The notes beneath the pieces are model-generated. The model did not search any database. It worked only from the letters and a program-made list of their open reading frames with translations, and was not told where the DNA came from. This document shows, one piece after another, positions 1-7,521 of a DNA stretch of 17,769 bases (positions within the stretch are counted from its first letter, which is position 1; each line of letters opens with the position of its first letter). Made by a program: the position numbers and the translations under genes. Location: NCBI GenBank assembly GCA_011523485.1, contig WTGR01000177.1, forward strand, positions 1 through 17,769, given 5' to 3'. This DNA is from Acidobacteriota bacterium. Its GTDB lineage: Bacteria; Acidobacteriota; Vicinamibacteria; Vicinamibacterales; UBA8438.

Positions 1-1264
1 GCATGATGCGGCGTTCGACCTCGTCGAGCTCCACCGGCAGCGAGTCGATCTCGGTGCGCAGCTTCGAGGCCGCCTCGTCGATCAGGTCGATGGCCTTGTC
101 CGGCAGGAAACGGTCGCTGATGTAGCGGTTCGAGAGCACCGCGGCGGCGACCAGGGCGGCGTCCTTGAACTTCACCCCGTGGTGGATCTCGTACCGCTCG
201 CGCAGGCCGCGCAGGACGCTGATGGTGTCCTCGACCGTCGGCTCGGCGACGAGCACCGGCTGGAAGCGACGCTCGAGCGCCGCGTCCTTCTCGATGTACT
301 TGCGGTACTCGTCGAGGGTCGTCGCCCCGATGGTGTGCAGCTCGCCCCGGGCGAGCAGCGGCTTGAGCATGTTCGAGGCGTCGATCGCGCCCTCGGACGC
401 GCCCGCGCCGACCACCGTGTGCAACTCGTCGATGAAGAGCACGATGCGGCCGTCGGCGTCGGTGATCTCCTTGAGCACCGCCTTGAGGCGCTCTTCGAAC
501 TCGCCGCGGTACTTGGCGCCGGCGATGAGGGCCCCCATGTCGAGGGCGACCAGACGCTTGTCGTCGAGTCCCTCGGGCACGTCTCCGCGCACGATGCGCT
601 GGGCCAGGCCCTCCACGATCGCGGTCTTGCCGACGCCCGGCTCGCCGATGAGGACCGGGTTGTTCTTGGTCCGGCGCGAGAGCACCTGTATGACCCGCCG
701 GATCTCCTCGTCCCGGCCGATGACGGGATCGAGCCTGGCGCCGCGGGCCAGCGCGGTCAGATCGCGGGCGTAGCGTTCGAGCGCCTGGTACTTCCCTTCG
801 GGATGCTGGTCGGTCACCCGGTGGGAGCCGCGGACCGCGGTCAGCGCCTCGTAGAGCCGGTCCTTGCCGACCCCGTGCTCGGACAGCAGGCCGGCCACCG
901 GGGCGGCTCCCTGCTCGGTCGCCAGGGCCAGGAAGAGGTGCTCGGTGCTGACGTACTCGTCGGTCAGGCGCTCCGCCTCGCCGCTCGCGGTGGTCAGGAC
1001 GCCGCGGAGGCGGGCGGAGGGCGCCGGGGGCGCGCCGCCGGTCGCCGCGGGCAGCCGGTCCAGGGCAGCGCGGGCGGCGGCGGCCAGAGACGCCGGATCC
1101 ACTGCGAGCTTCTGCAGCAGCGCGGGCACGACGCCTTCGTGCTGCTCGATCAGGGTCAGCAGCAGGTGCTCCGGCTCGATCTGCGGATGCCCCGCCCGCT
1201 CGGCGAGCTGCTGGGCCGCGACGACGGCCTCCTGGGCCTTTTCGGTCAGTCGATTGATGTTCAT
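1..1264 (-). CDS. clpB: ATP-dependent disaggregase ClpB (3' end cut by window edge)
   Basis: ClpB is the cytoplasmic Hsp100 AAA+ disaggregase that threads aggregated proteins through a hexamer pore, working with DnaK/DnaJ. About 421 N-terminal residues are visible of a family length near 860. They include the Clp N domain with its two repeats (residues ~1-145), then the first AAA+ domain with Walker A GEPGVGKT (residues 207-214, bases 623-646), Walker B/sensor text [19 protein letters not shown], and a [17 protein letters not shown] segment ending near the start of the coiled middle domain. The ATG at 1262-1264 has a GAGGA ribosome site just upstream and gives the canonical start [14 protein letters not shown]. 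It follows hspR by 43 bases on the same strand, so the two probably form one heat-shock operon. The second ATPase domain lies outside the window. Confidence 0.96.
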   Translation of the reverse strand, partial: MNINRLTEKAQEAVVAAQQLAERAGHPQIEPEHLLLTLIEQHEGVVPALLQKLAVDPASLAAAARAALDRLPAATGGAPPAPSARLRGVLTTASGEAERLTDEYVSTEHLFLALATEQGAAPVAGLLSEHGVGKDRLYEALTAVRGSHRVTDQHPEGKYQALERYARDLTALARGARLDPVIGRDEEIRRVIQVLSRRTKNNPVLIGEPGVGKTAIVEGLAQRIVRGDVPEGLDDKRLVALDMGALIAGAKYRGEFEERLKAVLKEITDADGRIVLFIDELHTVVGAGASEGAIDASNMLKPLLARGELHTIGATTLDEYRKYIEKDAALERRFQPVLVAEPTVEDTISVLRGLRERYEIHHGVKFKDAALVAAAVLSNRYISDRFLPDKAIDLIDEAASKLRTEIDSLPVELDEVERRIM

Positions 1265-1307
1265 GGCAATGGTCCTCGAGCCGTCGACCGCAGGCGTCCT
1301 TCCGTGC

Positions 1308-1646
1308 TCACGGCAGGCCGACCAGATCGCTCAGATGCTGCAGCTCCCGCAGGAGGCGGCGATGCCCGCCGCGTCTGTTCAGCGCATCGCCGCCGGCGAG
1401 CGGCCGGAGCCGCTGCACCGCGTCGGCCACCGCGAGCAGGTGCCGCACGCCGGCGAGATTGATCCCGCGCTCGTCGACCAGATGCTTGATGAAGCGCAGG
1501 CGCTCGATCTGTTCCGTCGAGTAGAGCCGCATGCTGCCGACGGTGCGGTCGGGGCGCACGAGCCCCAGTCGCTCGTACTTGCGGAGCGTCTGCGGATGCA
1601 TGCCCAGCAGGCGCGAAGCCGTGCTGATGAAGAGGATGTCGCTCAT
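1308..1646 (-). CDS. hspR: MerR-family heat-shock repressor HspR
   Basis: This is a 112-residue MerR-type winged-helix protein. The N-terminal DNA-binding part (residues ~5-70) carries the HspR hallmark [16 protein letters not shown] followed by [16 protein letters not shown] and [11 protein letters not shown]. In actinobacteria and relatives HspR represses the dnaK and clpB operons with DnaK as co-repressor, binding HAIR inverted repeats. The short C-terminal tail (residues ~80-112) is rich in Arg and Leu and lacks the cysteines of metal-sensing MerR proteins. It is the first clear gene before clpB, which fits autoregulation of an hspR-clpB operon. The start is ATG at 1644-1646. An AT-rich promoter-like stretch lies immediately upstream. 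A CbpM-like or other MerR role is possible but fits the sequence less well. Confidence 0.87.
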   Translation of the reverse strand: MSDILFISTASRLLGMHPQTLRKYERLGLVRPDRTVGSMRLYSTEQIERLRFIKHLVDERGINLAGVRHLLAVADAVQRLRPLAGGDALNRRGGHRRLLRELQHLSDLVGLP

Positions 1647-1661
1647 GATGCGTCGCCCCGA

Positions 1662-2104
1662 CTATATACATTGATATGAGACGTATAAGACTCGGCCGAG
1701 GTTCCCGACGGTCGCGACGGCTGCCGGCGGCAATCGGAGGCGCAGGCGACGATTGTCGGGCCAGGCGTCTGCACCGTAGAACGCAACGGAGCGAGTTCCG
1801 CGGCGCAGACTCCTGGAGCGGGGGATGGGCCGAAAGCGCCGAGCCAGCGAGACGTTTCGGGGCGCCAGGGATTCGCGCGCAACGGGAGGGAGATGCGGCG
1901 CGTTTCGCCGTCGCCGAGCGAGAAGGTCTCCGCGGCCGGTGCGATCCCGGCGAGATACTCCAGGTTCGTCCAGGCGCTCCGCGGGATGGCCTGCGCCGCG
2001 TAGGCGAGATGGCGGGACGGCGGCAGGCCGCGGACATGAGTGCAGTTGATGCGACCCTCGAGCCGGATGCGGAACCGCCGGCGTGGCGACGGCGGCGGTT
2101 CCGC
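1662..2104 (-). pseudogene. Coding-like minus-strand segment with broken frame, unknown product
   Basis: No intact gene fills this stretch. On the minus strand the frame opened after a TAG at 2107-2105 shows codon-like composition over about 67 codons (roughly bases 2056-1857). By hand count, G or C occupies third positions in about 88% of codons, against about 60% at second positions. It reads like ordinary protein (for example RSAWTNLEYLAGIAPAAETF, then SLGDGETRRISLPLRANPW). There is no ATG or GTG in this frame upstream. Near 1800 a different minus frame looks slightly better (VAFYGADAWPDNRRLRLRL) and stops at 1662, 15 bases before hspR. It could be a decayed or mis-sequenced gene ahead of hspR. 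I do not recognise a family, and chance composition is possible. Confidence 0.28.
1663..1687 (-). promoter_or_regulatory. AT-rich promoter/operator candidate upstream of hspR
   Basis: A conspicuous AT-rich island in GC-rich surroundings lies 17-41 bases before the hspR start. On the minus strand it reads TATATA (1668-1663), a plausible -10 box. It also contains an inverted repeat TATAC-N13-GTATA (1687-1665) that could be an operator. No good HAIR box (CTTGAG-N7-CTCAAG type) is visible, so HspR binding here is inferred from context only. No convincing -35 box is seen. Confidence 0.4.
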
Positions 2105-2105
2105 C

Positions 2106-2132
2106 TACACTGTAGATGCAACGCATCAGGAG
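2106..2132 (+). promoter_or_regulatory. -10-like box and Shine-Dalgarno for the NSS transporter
   Basis: TACACT at 2106-2111 resembles a -10 box. AGGAG at 2128-2132 lies six bases before the ATG at 2139 and fixes the transporter start. No clear -35 box is visible. Confidence 0.4.
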
Positions 2133-2138
2133 CATTCG

Positions 2139-3609
2139 ATGAAGACGTCCGATTTCTTCTCCTCGCGCTGGGGCATCATCCTGGCCGGTCTCGGAATGGC
2201 CGTCGGCACCGGCAACCTGTGGCGCTTTCCGCGTATCGCGGCCCAGAACGGCGGCGGCGCGTTCCTCATTCCGTGGCTGCTGTTCCTGTTCGCCTGGTCC
2301 ATTCCGCTGCTGATCGCCGAGTTCGGGCTCGGCCGGGGCGCGCGCCGGGGGCCGATCGGCGCGTTCGCGAAGCTGACCGGGGGGGGGGACCGCGTGGATG
2401 GGCGGCTTCGTCGCGGTGACGAGCGTGATGATCATGTTCTACTACTCGGTCGTCACCGGGTGGATGCTGAAGTACGCGGTCGCGGCATCGACGGGCGAAC
2501 TCGCCGGCGCCGACGCCGCGGCCTACTGGGATGCGTACAGCACGTCGGTGTGGCAGCCGGTGCTGTTTCACGTGCTGGCGGTGGCCGGCGCGGGGTTCGT
2601 CGTGGCGCGCGGCGTGATCGGCGGCATCGAGCGGGCGAACCGGATACTCATCCCCCTGCTGTTCGTGCTGCTGCTGTTCGCCGTGGCGCGGGCGGTCACG
2701 CTGCCGGGAGCCGGCGAGGGACTGGCCTATCTGTTCACCCCGGATCTGAGCGCCCTGACGAACTACCGGACCTGGCTGGAGGCCCTGACTCAGTCGGCGT
2801 GGTCGACCGGCGCCGGGTGGGGGCTCATTCTCTGCTACGCCATATACGTGCGCGAGAGCGACGACGTCGTCACCAACGCCGCGACGATCGGTCTGGGCAA
2901 CAACGTGGCGTCGCTGCTCGCCGCGATGGCGATCCTGCCGGCCGCCTTCGCCATCCTGCCGGCGGGCGAGGCGGGCGAGGCGCTGGCCGCGGGAAACACC
3001 GGACTCACCTTCATCTGGATTCCCCAGGTGTTCGCCCGCATGCCGGCCGGCGAGCTCTTCCTGCCGCTCTTCTTCCTGGCCATGTTCTGCGCCGCACTCT
3101 CGTCGCTGATCGCGATGGTGGAGCTCGGGACGCGCGTGCTCATCGACGCGGGCGCCGCCCGGTCTCGCGCGGTGCCGCTCGTGGTCGGCGCGGCCGTCGT
3201 CTGCGGCCTGCCGTCGGCGGTCAGCCTCGCGGTCTTCGAGAACCAGGACTGGGTCTGGGGGCTGGCGCTGATGGTCAGCGGGGTGTTCATCGCCATTGCG
3301 ACCCTGCGCTACGGGGTCGACCGCTTCCGCGACGAGCTCGTCAACACCCACTCGTCGGGGCGCCGGGTCGGTCGGATCTGGGCGTGGATCCTGAAATATC
3401 TGGTGCCGGTGGAGTTCGCGGCGATGTTCGGCTGGTGGATGTATCAGGCAGCGACGGTGTACGACCCGGAGGGCTGGTGGAATCCCCTGCGGGTATACAG
3501 CGTCGGCACCTGCGTGGCGCAGTGGGGCATCGCACTGGCAGTTCTCCGGGCGTTCAACCGCCGGCTGACCGAGCGGAGCGCGGCGGACCGTGCTACGCTT
3601 GTCGGTTGA
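2139..3609 (+). CDS. Sodium:neurotransmitter symporter (NSS/SNF) family transporter, frame broken at a G run
   Basis: This is an inner-membrane Na+-coupled amino-acid-type transporter of the LeuT/MhsT (SNF) family. The N-terminal part holds the family signature: WGIILAGLGMAVGTGNLWRFP, NGGGAFLIPWLLFLF and SIPLLIAEFGLGR, covering TM1 with its unwound Na+/substrate segment and TM2. Bases 2139 to ~2388 are in one frame; the rest, from MGGFVAVTSVMIMFYYSVVTGW to the stop at 3607-3609, is in the +1 frame. Removing one G from the ten-G run at 2379-2388 joins them as KLTGGGTAWMGGFVA and gives about 489 residues, a normal length for bacterial members. Later hydrophobic segments match TM3-TM12. The break may be a sequencing error, a real null allele or a slippage switch. 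The substrate cannot be told from sequence. The bacilliredoxin gene follows after 52 bases. Confidence 0.88.
2379..2388 (+). repeat. Homopolymer run of ten G inside the transporter gene
   Basis: Ten consecutive G occur at the exact place where the transporter changes frame. Nine would restore a single open frame through the TM2-TM3 region. Runs like this are prone both to replication slippage and to base-calling errors. Confidence 0.9.
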
Positions 3610-3661
3610 TGACGAATCGCGCGTCCCCAGCAGGCGCGCGTAACGCGAAAGGAGACCGAAC

Positions 3662-4093
3662 GTGTATCCAGAGTTTTTCGTCGCCCCGATGCGCGAGGAA
3701 TTGACCCGGCTCGGCGTCAAGGAGCTGCGGACCGCCAAGGACGTGGACGACGCGGTGGCCGGACAGCCCGGTACCCTGATGCTGGTGGTCAACTCCGTCT
3801 GCGGCTGCGCGGCCGGCAGGGCACGCCCGGGGGTGGCGCTGGCGCTGCAGCACGGGACCCGGCCGGACGTGGTCGCCACCGTGTTCGCCGGCGCCGACGT
3901 CGAGGCGACGCAGCGCGCGCGGGAGTACCTCACCGGTTATCCGCCGTCCTCGCCCGCCGTTGCCCTCCTGCGGGACGGCAAGCTGATCTACATGATGGAG
4001 CGGCACCAGATCGAGAACCGCGAGGCCGATGTCATCGCCCGGGATCTGACCGCCGCGTTCGACAAGCACTGTGCGCCGGCGGCCGTCGCGTAG
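3662..4093 (+). CDS. BrxA/BrxB (YphP/YqiW) family bacilliredoxin
   Basis: This 143-residue thioredoxin-fold protein belongs to the bacilliredoxin family, which removes bacillithiol from mixed disulfides on cytoplasmic proteins. The hallmark NSVCGCAAGRARPG places the CGC motif at Cys47 and Cys49. The start (YPEFFVAPMREELTRLGVKEL) and the later segments TGYPPSSPAVALLRDGKLIYM and MERHQIENREADVIA match the family along its full length. An extra cysteine lies near the C terminus (DKHCAP). The GTG start at 3662 is supported by AAAGGAGA at 3648-3654. It may be co-transcribed with the transporter upstream (52-base gap) and converges with ferrochelatase. Its presence implies that the host makes bacillithiol or a similar thiol, but no bsh gene is in the window. 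Confidence 0.92.
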   Translation: MYPEFFVAPMREELTRLGVKELRTAKDVDDAVAGQPGTLMLVVNSVCGCAAGRARPGVALALQHGTRPDVVATVFAGADVEATQRAREYLTGYPPSSPAVALLRDGKLIYMMERHQIENREADVIARDLTAAFDKHCAPAAVA

Positions 4094-4107
4094 AGTCCGG
4101 ACCGCAC

Positions 4108-4125
4108 CGCGGCGGTGACGCCGCG
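4108..4125. terminator. GC hairpin between convergent bacilliredoxin and ferrochelatase genes
   Basis: A perfect 7-bp stem, CGCGGCG/CGCCGCG, closes a GTGA tetraloop in the 44-base gap between two convergent stop codons. No T-run follows on either strand, so it is at best a hairpin terminator of the U-less kind, or an mRNA 3'-end stabiliser. Confidence 0.35.
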
Positions 4126-4137
4126 CTGCCCGTTCCG

Positions 4138-5160
4138 TCAGCGCGCCGGCGGCGGAGGCTCGAGGCGGGCGGGCGGCGAAGCGGGCACGATCGGCAACGG
4201 CCGCCGGCAGCGGGCCTGCTCGCAGGCGCGTTGCGTCACGTCGGCCAGCGTGTCGATGAAGGCGGGGTGGTCGTTGACCGCGGCCGCGCGGCGCATCGGC
4301 AGGCCGAGGTCGCGGCAGACCTCGACCGCTTCCGTGTCGAGGTCGTACAGCACCTCGATGTGATCGGCCACGAACCCGATGGGAGCGATGACCGCCGCGC
4401 GCAGGCCGCGGTCGTGCGCGGTGCGGAGATACTCGCAGACGTCCGGCTCCAGCCAGGGGTCCTCGGGCCGTCCACTCCGGCTCTGGTACGCCAACACCCA
4501 GTCGTCGGTCTCCAGGCGGGCCGCCACGCGTTCGGCCGTCTCCCGCAGGTCCGTCTCGTAGCGAGACGCCGCCGCCATCGCCGTCGGGATGCTGTGTGCG
4601 GTGAACACGATGCGGGCGGCCTGCCGCACGGCGTCGGGAAGCTGGCGTCGGGCGGCATCGATCCGTCGGGCGTTGGCTTCGACGAACCCTCGGTGCGTGT
4701 GCCAGCCGGGCGCGAACAGCACCTCGACGTCGGCCGCGGCGCGCGCCCGCAGCTCCTGCCGGGCCTGCGCGACGTTCTGGCGGTACTGCCCGCAGCTCGA
4801 GTAGCTGTGGTGTGCAGCCAGGACGATGCCGAGCGCCCGTTCGATCCCCGCCGCCGCCATCTCCTCCAGGGTATCGTCGAGAAACGGGTGCCAGTTGCGC
4901 ATGCCGACGAAGACCGGCAGCTTCGGGCCGGTCGCGGCGAGACGCGCGCGCAACCCCTCCGCCTGCCGCCGGGTGATCGCGGTGAGCGGCGACACGCCGT
5001 CGAACAACTCGTAGTGTTGCACCACCGCTTCGACGCGGGCCGGCGGCACCCGTCGTCCCCGGAGCACGTTCTGCAGGAACGGCCGGATGTCGGCGCGGCG
5101 CAGCGGTCCGCCGAAGCTGATCAGCAGCACGGCGTCGAAGGGGCAGACGTTCCTGAGCAT
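4138..5160 (-). CDS. hemH: Ferrochelatase, probably coproporphyrin ferrochelatase (HemH/CpfC)
   Basis: This enzyme inserts Fe2+ into a porphyrin late in heme synthesis. The sequence resembles actinobacterial enzymes that use coproporphyrin III (CpfC), for example FTAHSIPTAMAAA, YQSRSGRPEDPWLEPD and APIGFVADHIEVLYDLD. The family start LLISFGGP is near residue 12. The catalytic His is about residue 189 in TAHSIP, and the partner Glu is about residue 269 in DHIEVLYDLD. AHHSYSSCGQYRQNV matches the conserved Tyr/Ser segment. I chose the ATG at 5158-5160, giving about 340 residues with the family motif close to the N terminus. A longer frame to 5283 adds a low-complexity Pro/Arg-rich leader that looks untranslated. 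No strong ribosome site is visible. The C-terminal tail is Pro-rich. It converges with the bacilliredoxin gene. Confidence 0.92.
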   Translation of the reverse strand: MLRNVCPFDAVLLISFGGPLRRADIRPFLQNVLRGRRVPPARVEAVVQHYELFDGVSPLTAITRRQAEGLRARLAATGPKLPVFVGMRNWHPFLDDTLEEMAAAGIERALGIVLAAHHSYSSCGQYRQNVAQARQELRARAAADVEVLFAPGWHTHRGFVEANARRIDAARRQLPDAVRQAARIVFTAHSIPTAMAAASRYETDLRETAERVAARLETDDWVLAYQSRSGRPEDPWLEPDVCEYLRTAHDRGLRAAVIAPIGFVADHIEVLYDLDTEAVEVCRDLGLPMRRAAAVNDHPAFIDTLADVTQRACEQARCRRPLPIVPASPPARLEPPPPAR

Positions 5161-5306
5161 GGCGGAGAATACCAGCGGGGCGCCGCGGGGCGCATCGACC
5201 GGCCTGAGAGCGGACGGCAGGGTGGGTGAGTTCCCGCATACCGACACGCCGGCGGGCCTGGACCGGGCCCGGCCGCTCGGCACCGCCGCCCGCTGGCCGC
5301 CAGTGG

Positions 5307-5315
5307 TGTTACAAT
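5307..5315 (+). promoter_or_regulatory. Extended -10 box upstream of tRNA-Pro
   Basis: TGT followed by TACAAT (5310-5315) forms an extended -10 element 11 bases before the tRNA 5' end. No -35 box is evident. Confidence 0.5.
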
Positions 5316-5326
5316 GGGGTCCGTGT

Positions 5327-5403
<77 letters not shown>

Positions 5404-5486
5404 CTTCCTTCCCGCTTTCGCACCAATCTTCCGTAACGACTAGGCCACGCCGCCGCTTGGGGGGCGGCAAAGAGATGTGCCGCGGC

Positions 5487-5529
5487 CCGTTGCCGGCCGA
5501 GCGCATCGGGTGCGCAGGACCGGCAACGG
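5487..5529. terminator. Nested palindrome between tRNA-Pro and the convergent TPR gene
   Basis: The outer arms CCGTTGCCGG (5487-5496) and CCGGCAACGG (5520-5529) pair perfectly over 10 bp. Inside, GCGCA/TGCGC (5501-5505 with 5511-5515) forms a second stem with loop TCGGG, separated from the outer stem by a symmetrical 4x4 internal loop. It ends 18 bases from the TPR stop codon, in the gap between convergent units. There is no T-run. It could be a bidirectional terminator or a 3'-end processing structure. Confidence 0.4.
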
Positions 5530-5547
5530 TCGACCACGGCGCTTGCA

Positions 5548-7104
5548 TCAGTTCTCGTTCGTCGCCGCCAGGAACTGGCGCGCCTCGGCGTAGCCCGGCT
5601 CGTCGGCCGCACCCACCCAGAAATCGACGAGCGCGCCGTAGCGCTCCCGGGCCGTGACCCGGTCTCCACTCGCGGCGGCCGAGCGGGCGGCTCCGAGCAG
5701 GGAGCGCATGCGATTCGGCATCCGCAGCAGCGACGTATCGAACTTCGCCAGCGCTTCGGCGGGGCGGCCGAGCTGCAGCAGAATCTCTCCGTACAGCTCG
5801 TAGGGGGGCTTGACCGGGCTGGCTGCGCCGTTGGGCAGTCGGAGCGTTTCGACGACGGCAATCGCCTCGTCCATCGCCGCCGTCGCCCCATCCTGGTCGC
5901 CCTCCGCCGCCAGAATCGACGCCGCGACCTCCTTGTGGGCGATCCGGTCCTGCGTCCCGCCGTCCGCGGCCCGCGCCGCGAGCGCCGCCTCGGCCTGGCG
6001 CGCCAGCGTCAGATCACCGTTGCGCACGGCGCTGAGTCCGGTGGCCAGCAGCTCGTGCATGGACGAGTCCTCGGTGATCGGCTCGGTGCGCCACCGCTCG
6101 GTCTCGACCACGTACCGGGCGTTCACCAGGGGCAGGGTGCTGACCGCGCGGGCCTGTCCGTCGCTCTCGTCGATGAGCTGCTCCAGGCGCTCGATCCAGA
6201 CCTGCGCCTTGTCGTAGTCGCCGCGCTGCAGGTCGCCGTACTGGCCCCAGTCGAGCGAGTGGACGGCGTCGCCGACGCTGTCGCCCGGCTCCCACAGGGC
6301 GCGGGCCGCGTCGTGGGCCGACTGGTTGTGGTTCGAAACGAGATCCCACATGCCGTGCTGGATGAAGATGTGGGTGGGCATGTGACGCGCGTGCGAGACG
6401 GCCGGCGCGATCTCGGCGTAACGGCGTGCGGCGTCGAGCGCCAGGGGCGCGTGGATCGGGTCGTCGAAGGCGTGAATCGTGTAGTGCGGCGCTCCCGGAT
6501 GGTCCGGATTGGCGTGGAAGACCTTCATCGCGATGTTGCCCGCCCGCACCTCGAGCCGCAACGACTGATCGCCGAGCGCCCGTGAACCGGCCAGCATCGA
6601 CAGCGCGTAGAAGGTGGCCACCTCGTGGTCGTCGGGATGGCGGTCGTAGAGCCGGCCCATCGCCTCCATGTAGCCGACGCGCCGCTCGTCGTAGGCGCCC
6701 TCATCGCTCCACAGCACCTCGACCGCTTCGAGGAAGCCCTTCTCCCGGTCGGTCGGCGCCTTGGCGGCGCGTGCCGCGCGGGTCGGACCCAGGCGTGCGA
6801 GCACCGCGCGGGGACTGGCCTCGTCGAGGTTGGGGCCGCCGCCGAAGAGCGGGTGGTTGTAGCTCAGCGTTTCGCCCCAGTAGGCCAGCGCAAAGTCCGG
6901 CTCGATGGCCTGCGCCGCCTGGAACTGCTCGATGGCCTGCTTCCAGCCGAAGCTGTGGAGAATGGCCACGCCGCGCAGGAAGTGGCGTTGCGCTTCTTCG
7001 GAACGCGCGGACGTCGGGAAGTCGAGCGAACCGACCTCGGTGAACTGCGCTCCGGCGGGAGCGGCCAGCAACAGGGCAGCCAACAGACAGACTACGGATC
7101 TCAT
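5548..7104 (-). CDS. Secreted TPR-repeat protein of unknown function with histidine-rich blocks
   Basis: This is a 518-residue exported protein. An N-terminal signal peptide (MRSVVCLLAALLLAAPAGAQ, cleavage probably after AGA) precedes a helical-repeat protein. A TPR-like unit WKQAIEQFQAAQAIEPDFAL lies near residues 50-75, and another, YELYGEILLQLGRPAEALAKF, lies near the C terminus. Between them, two blocks stand out: PHYTIHAFDDPIHAPLALDA (about residue 205) and SHARHMPTHIFIQHGMWD (about residue 235), with many histidines of metal-ligand type. I recall similar uncharacterised TPR proteins in Acidobacteriota genomes, but no function is established. The ATG at 7102-7104 is preferred because GGAGG lies five bases upstream and the signal peptide then begins at residue 1. 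An upstream ATG at 7114-7116 is also in frame. It is transcribed divergently from acyP. Confidence 0.85.
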   Translation of the reverse strand: MRSVVCLLAALLLAAPAGAQFTEVGSLDFPTSARSEEAQRHFLRGVAILHSFGWKQAIEQFQAAQAIEPDFALAYWGETLSYNHPLFGGGPNLDEASPRAVLARLGPTRAARAAKAPTDREKGFLEAVEVLWSDEGAYDERRVGYMEAMGRLYDRHPDDHEVATFYALSMLAGSRALGDQSLRLEVRAGNIAMKVFHANPDHPGAPHYTIHAFDDPIHAPLALDAARRYAEIAPAVSHARHMPTHIFIQHGMWDLVSNHNQSAHDAARALWEPGDSVGDAVHSLDWGQYGDLQRGDYDKAQVWIERLEQLIDESDGQARAVSTLPLVNARYVVETERWRTEPITEDSSMHELLATGLSAVRNGDLTLARQAEAALAARAADGGTQDRIAHKEVAASILAAEGDQDGATAAMDEAIAVVETLRLPNGAASPVKPPYELYGEILLQLGRPAEALAKFDTSLLRMPNRMRSLLGAARSAAASGDRVTARERYGALVDFWVGAADEPGYAEARQFLAATNEN

Positions 7105-7193
7105 GGGAACCTCCATGGCAAGGCAGGTTAGCATATGCGCCGGCCGGGACGACCGGATTCCCGACCGCGGCGAAGCACACCGCGCCGGTCGGC

Positions 7194-7199
7194 TATAAT
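7194..7199 (+). promoter_or_regulatory. Consensus -10 box TATAAT upstream of acyP
   Basis: A perfect TATAAT lies 27 bases before the acyP ATG, implying a leader of about 20 bases. No -35 match is seen at 16-18 bp spacing. It probably drives acyP-apt and perhaps the next gene. Confidence 0.55.
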
Positions 7200-7226
7200 C
7201 ACGGCGCCCGGCGGGCAATCCCGACG

Positions 7227-7502
7227 ATGACGGTGACCAGACGTCTGCTCGTGAGCGGCCGCGTACAGCGCGTCGGGTTCCGTGCGTTCGCAGCCGGGGC
7301 GGCTCGGCGGGAAGGCGTGCGCGGCTTCGTGCGCAATCTGGCCGACGGGCGGGTGGAGGCGGTCGGCGAGGGCGACCGCGAAGCGATGGACCGATTCGAG
7401 CGCGCCCTGCACCGGGGTTCCCGGCTGTCGAAGGTGCTCGGCATCACCGTCGAAGACGTTGCGCCGCTGGACGCGACCGGAGGATTCGTGGTTCGCACCT
7501 GA
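7227..7502 (+). CDS. acyP: Acylphosphatase
   Basis: This is a 91-residue cytoplasmic enzyme that hydrolyses acyl-phosphate bonds. The phosphate-binding loop GRVQRVGFR places the catalytic Arg at 19. [14 protein letters not shown] places the catalytic Asn at 37, and the spacing of 18 matches the family (Arg23/Asn41 in animal enzymes). Length and ferredoxin-like layout are normal, ending in GGFVVRT. The ATG at 7227 starts directly before the first strand (TRRLLVSG), and only a weak ribosome site is visible. It is the first gene of a plus-strand run, with apt following after 19 bases. Confidence 0.95.
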   Translation: MTVTRRLLVSGRVQRVGFRAFAAGAARREGVRGFVRNLADGRVEAVGEGDREAMDRFERALHRGSRLSKVLGITVEDVAPLDATGGFVVRT

Positions 7503-7521
7503 CGGAGCCGCGACCCGAGAG

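Noticed and set aside
179..1462. Long plus-strand open frames over the clpB region
   Set aside because: The minus strand encodes unmistakable ClpB with Walker motifs. The plus-strand frames have no motifs and are shadows.
2036..2137. A small plus-strand ORF from the ATG near 2038 running into the transporter start
   Set aside because: It has no stop before overlapping the transporter in another frame, turns into Arg-rich shadow text, and the AGGAG at 2128 clearly serves the ATG at 2139.
2266..3933. A 555-codon minus-strand frame opposite the transporter and bacilliredoxin
   Set aside because: It is His/Arg/Gln-rich shadow text with no domain, antisense to two recognisable genes.
5160..5283. 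A longer ferrochelatase start at 5283
   Set aside because: It would add a 41-residue Pro/Arg-rich leader without ribosome site support. The family motif LLISFGGP sits properly near the N terminus only with the start at 5160.
5449..5468. GCCGCC/GGCGGC hairpin after tRNA-Pro as an intrinsic terminator
   Set aside because: The 6-bp stem with an 8-base loop has A residues, not T, following it on the plus strand, and no T-run follows on the minus strand. It is likely to be chance in GC-rich DNA.
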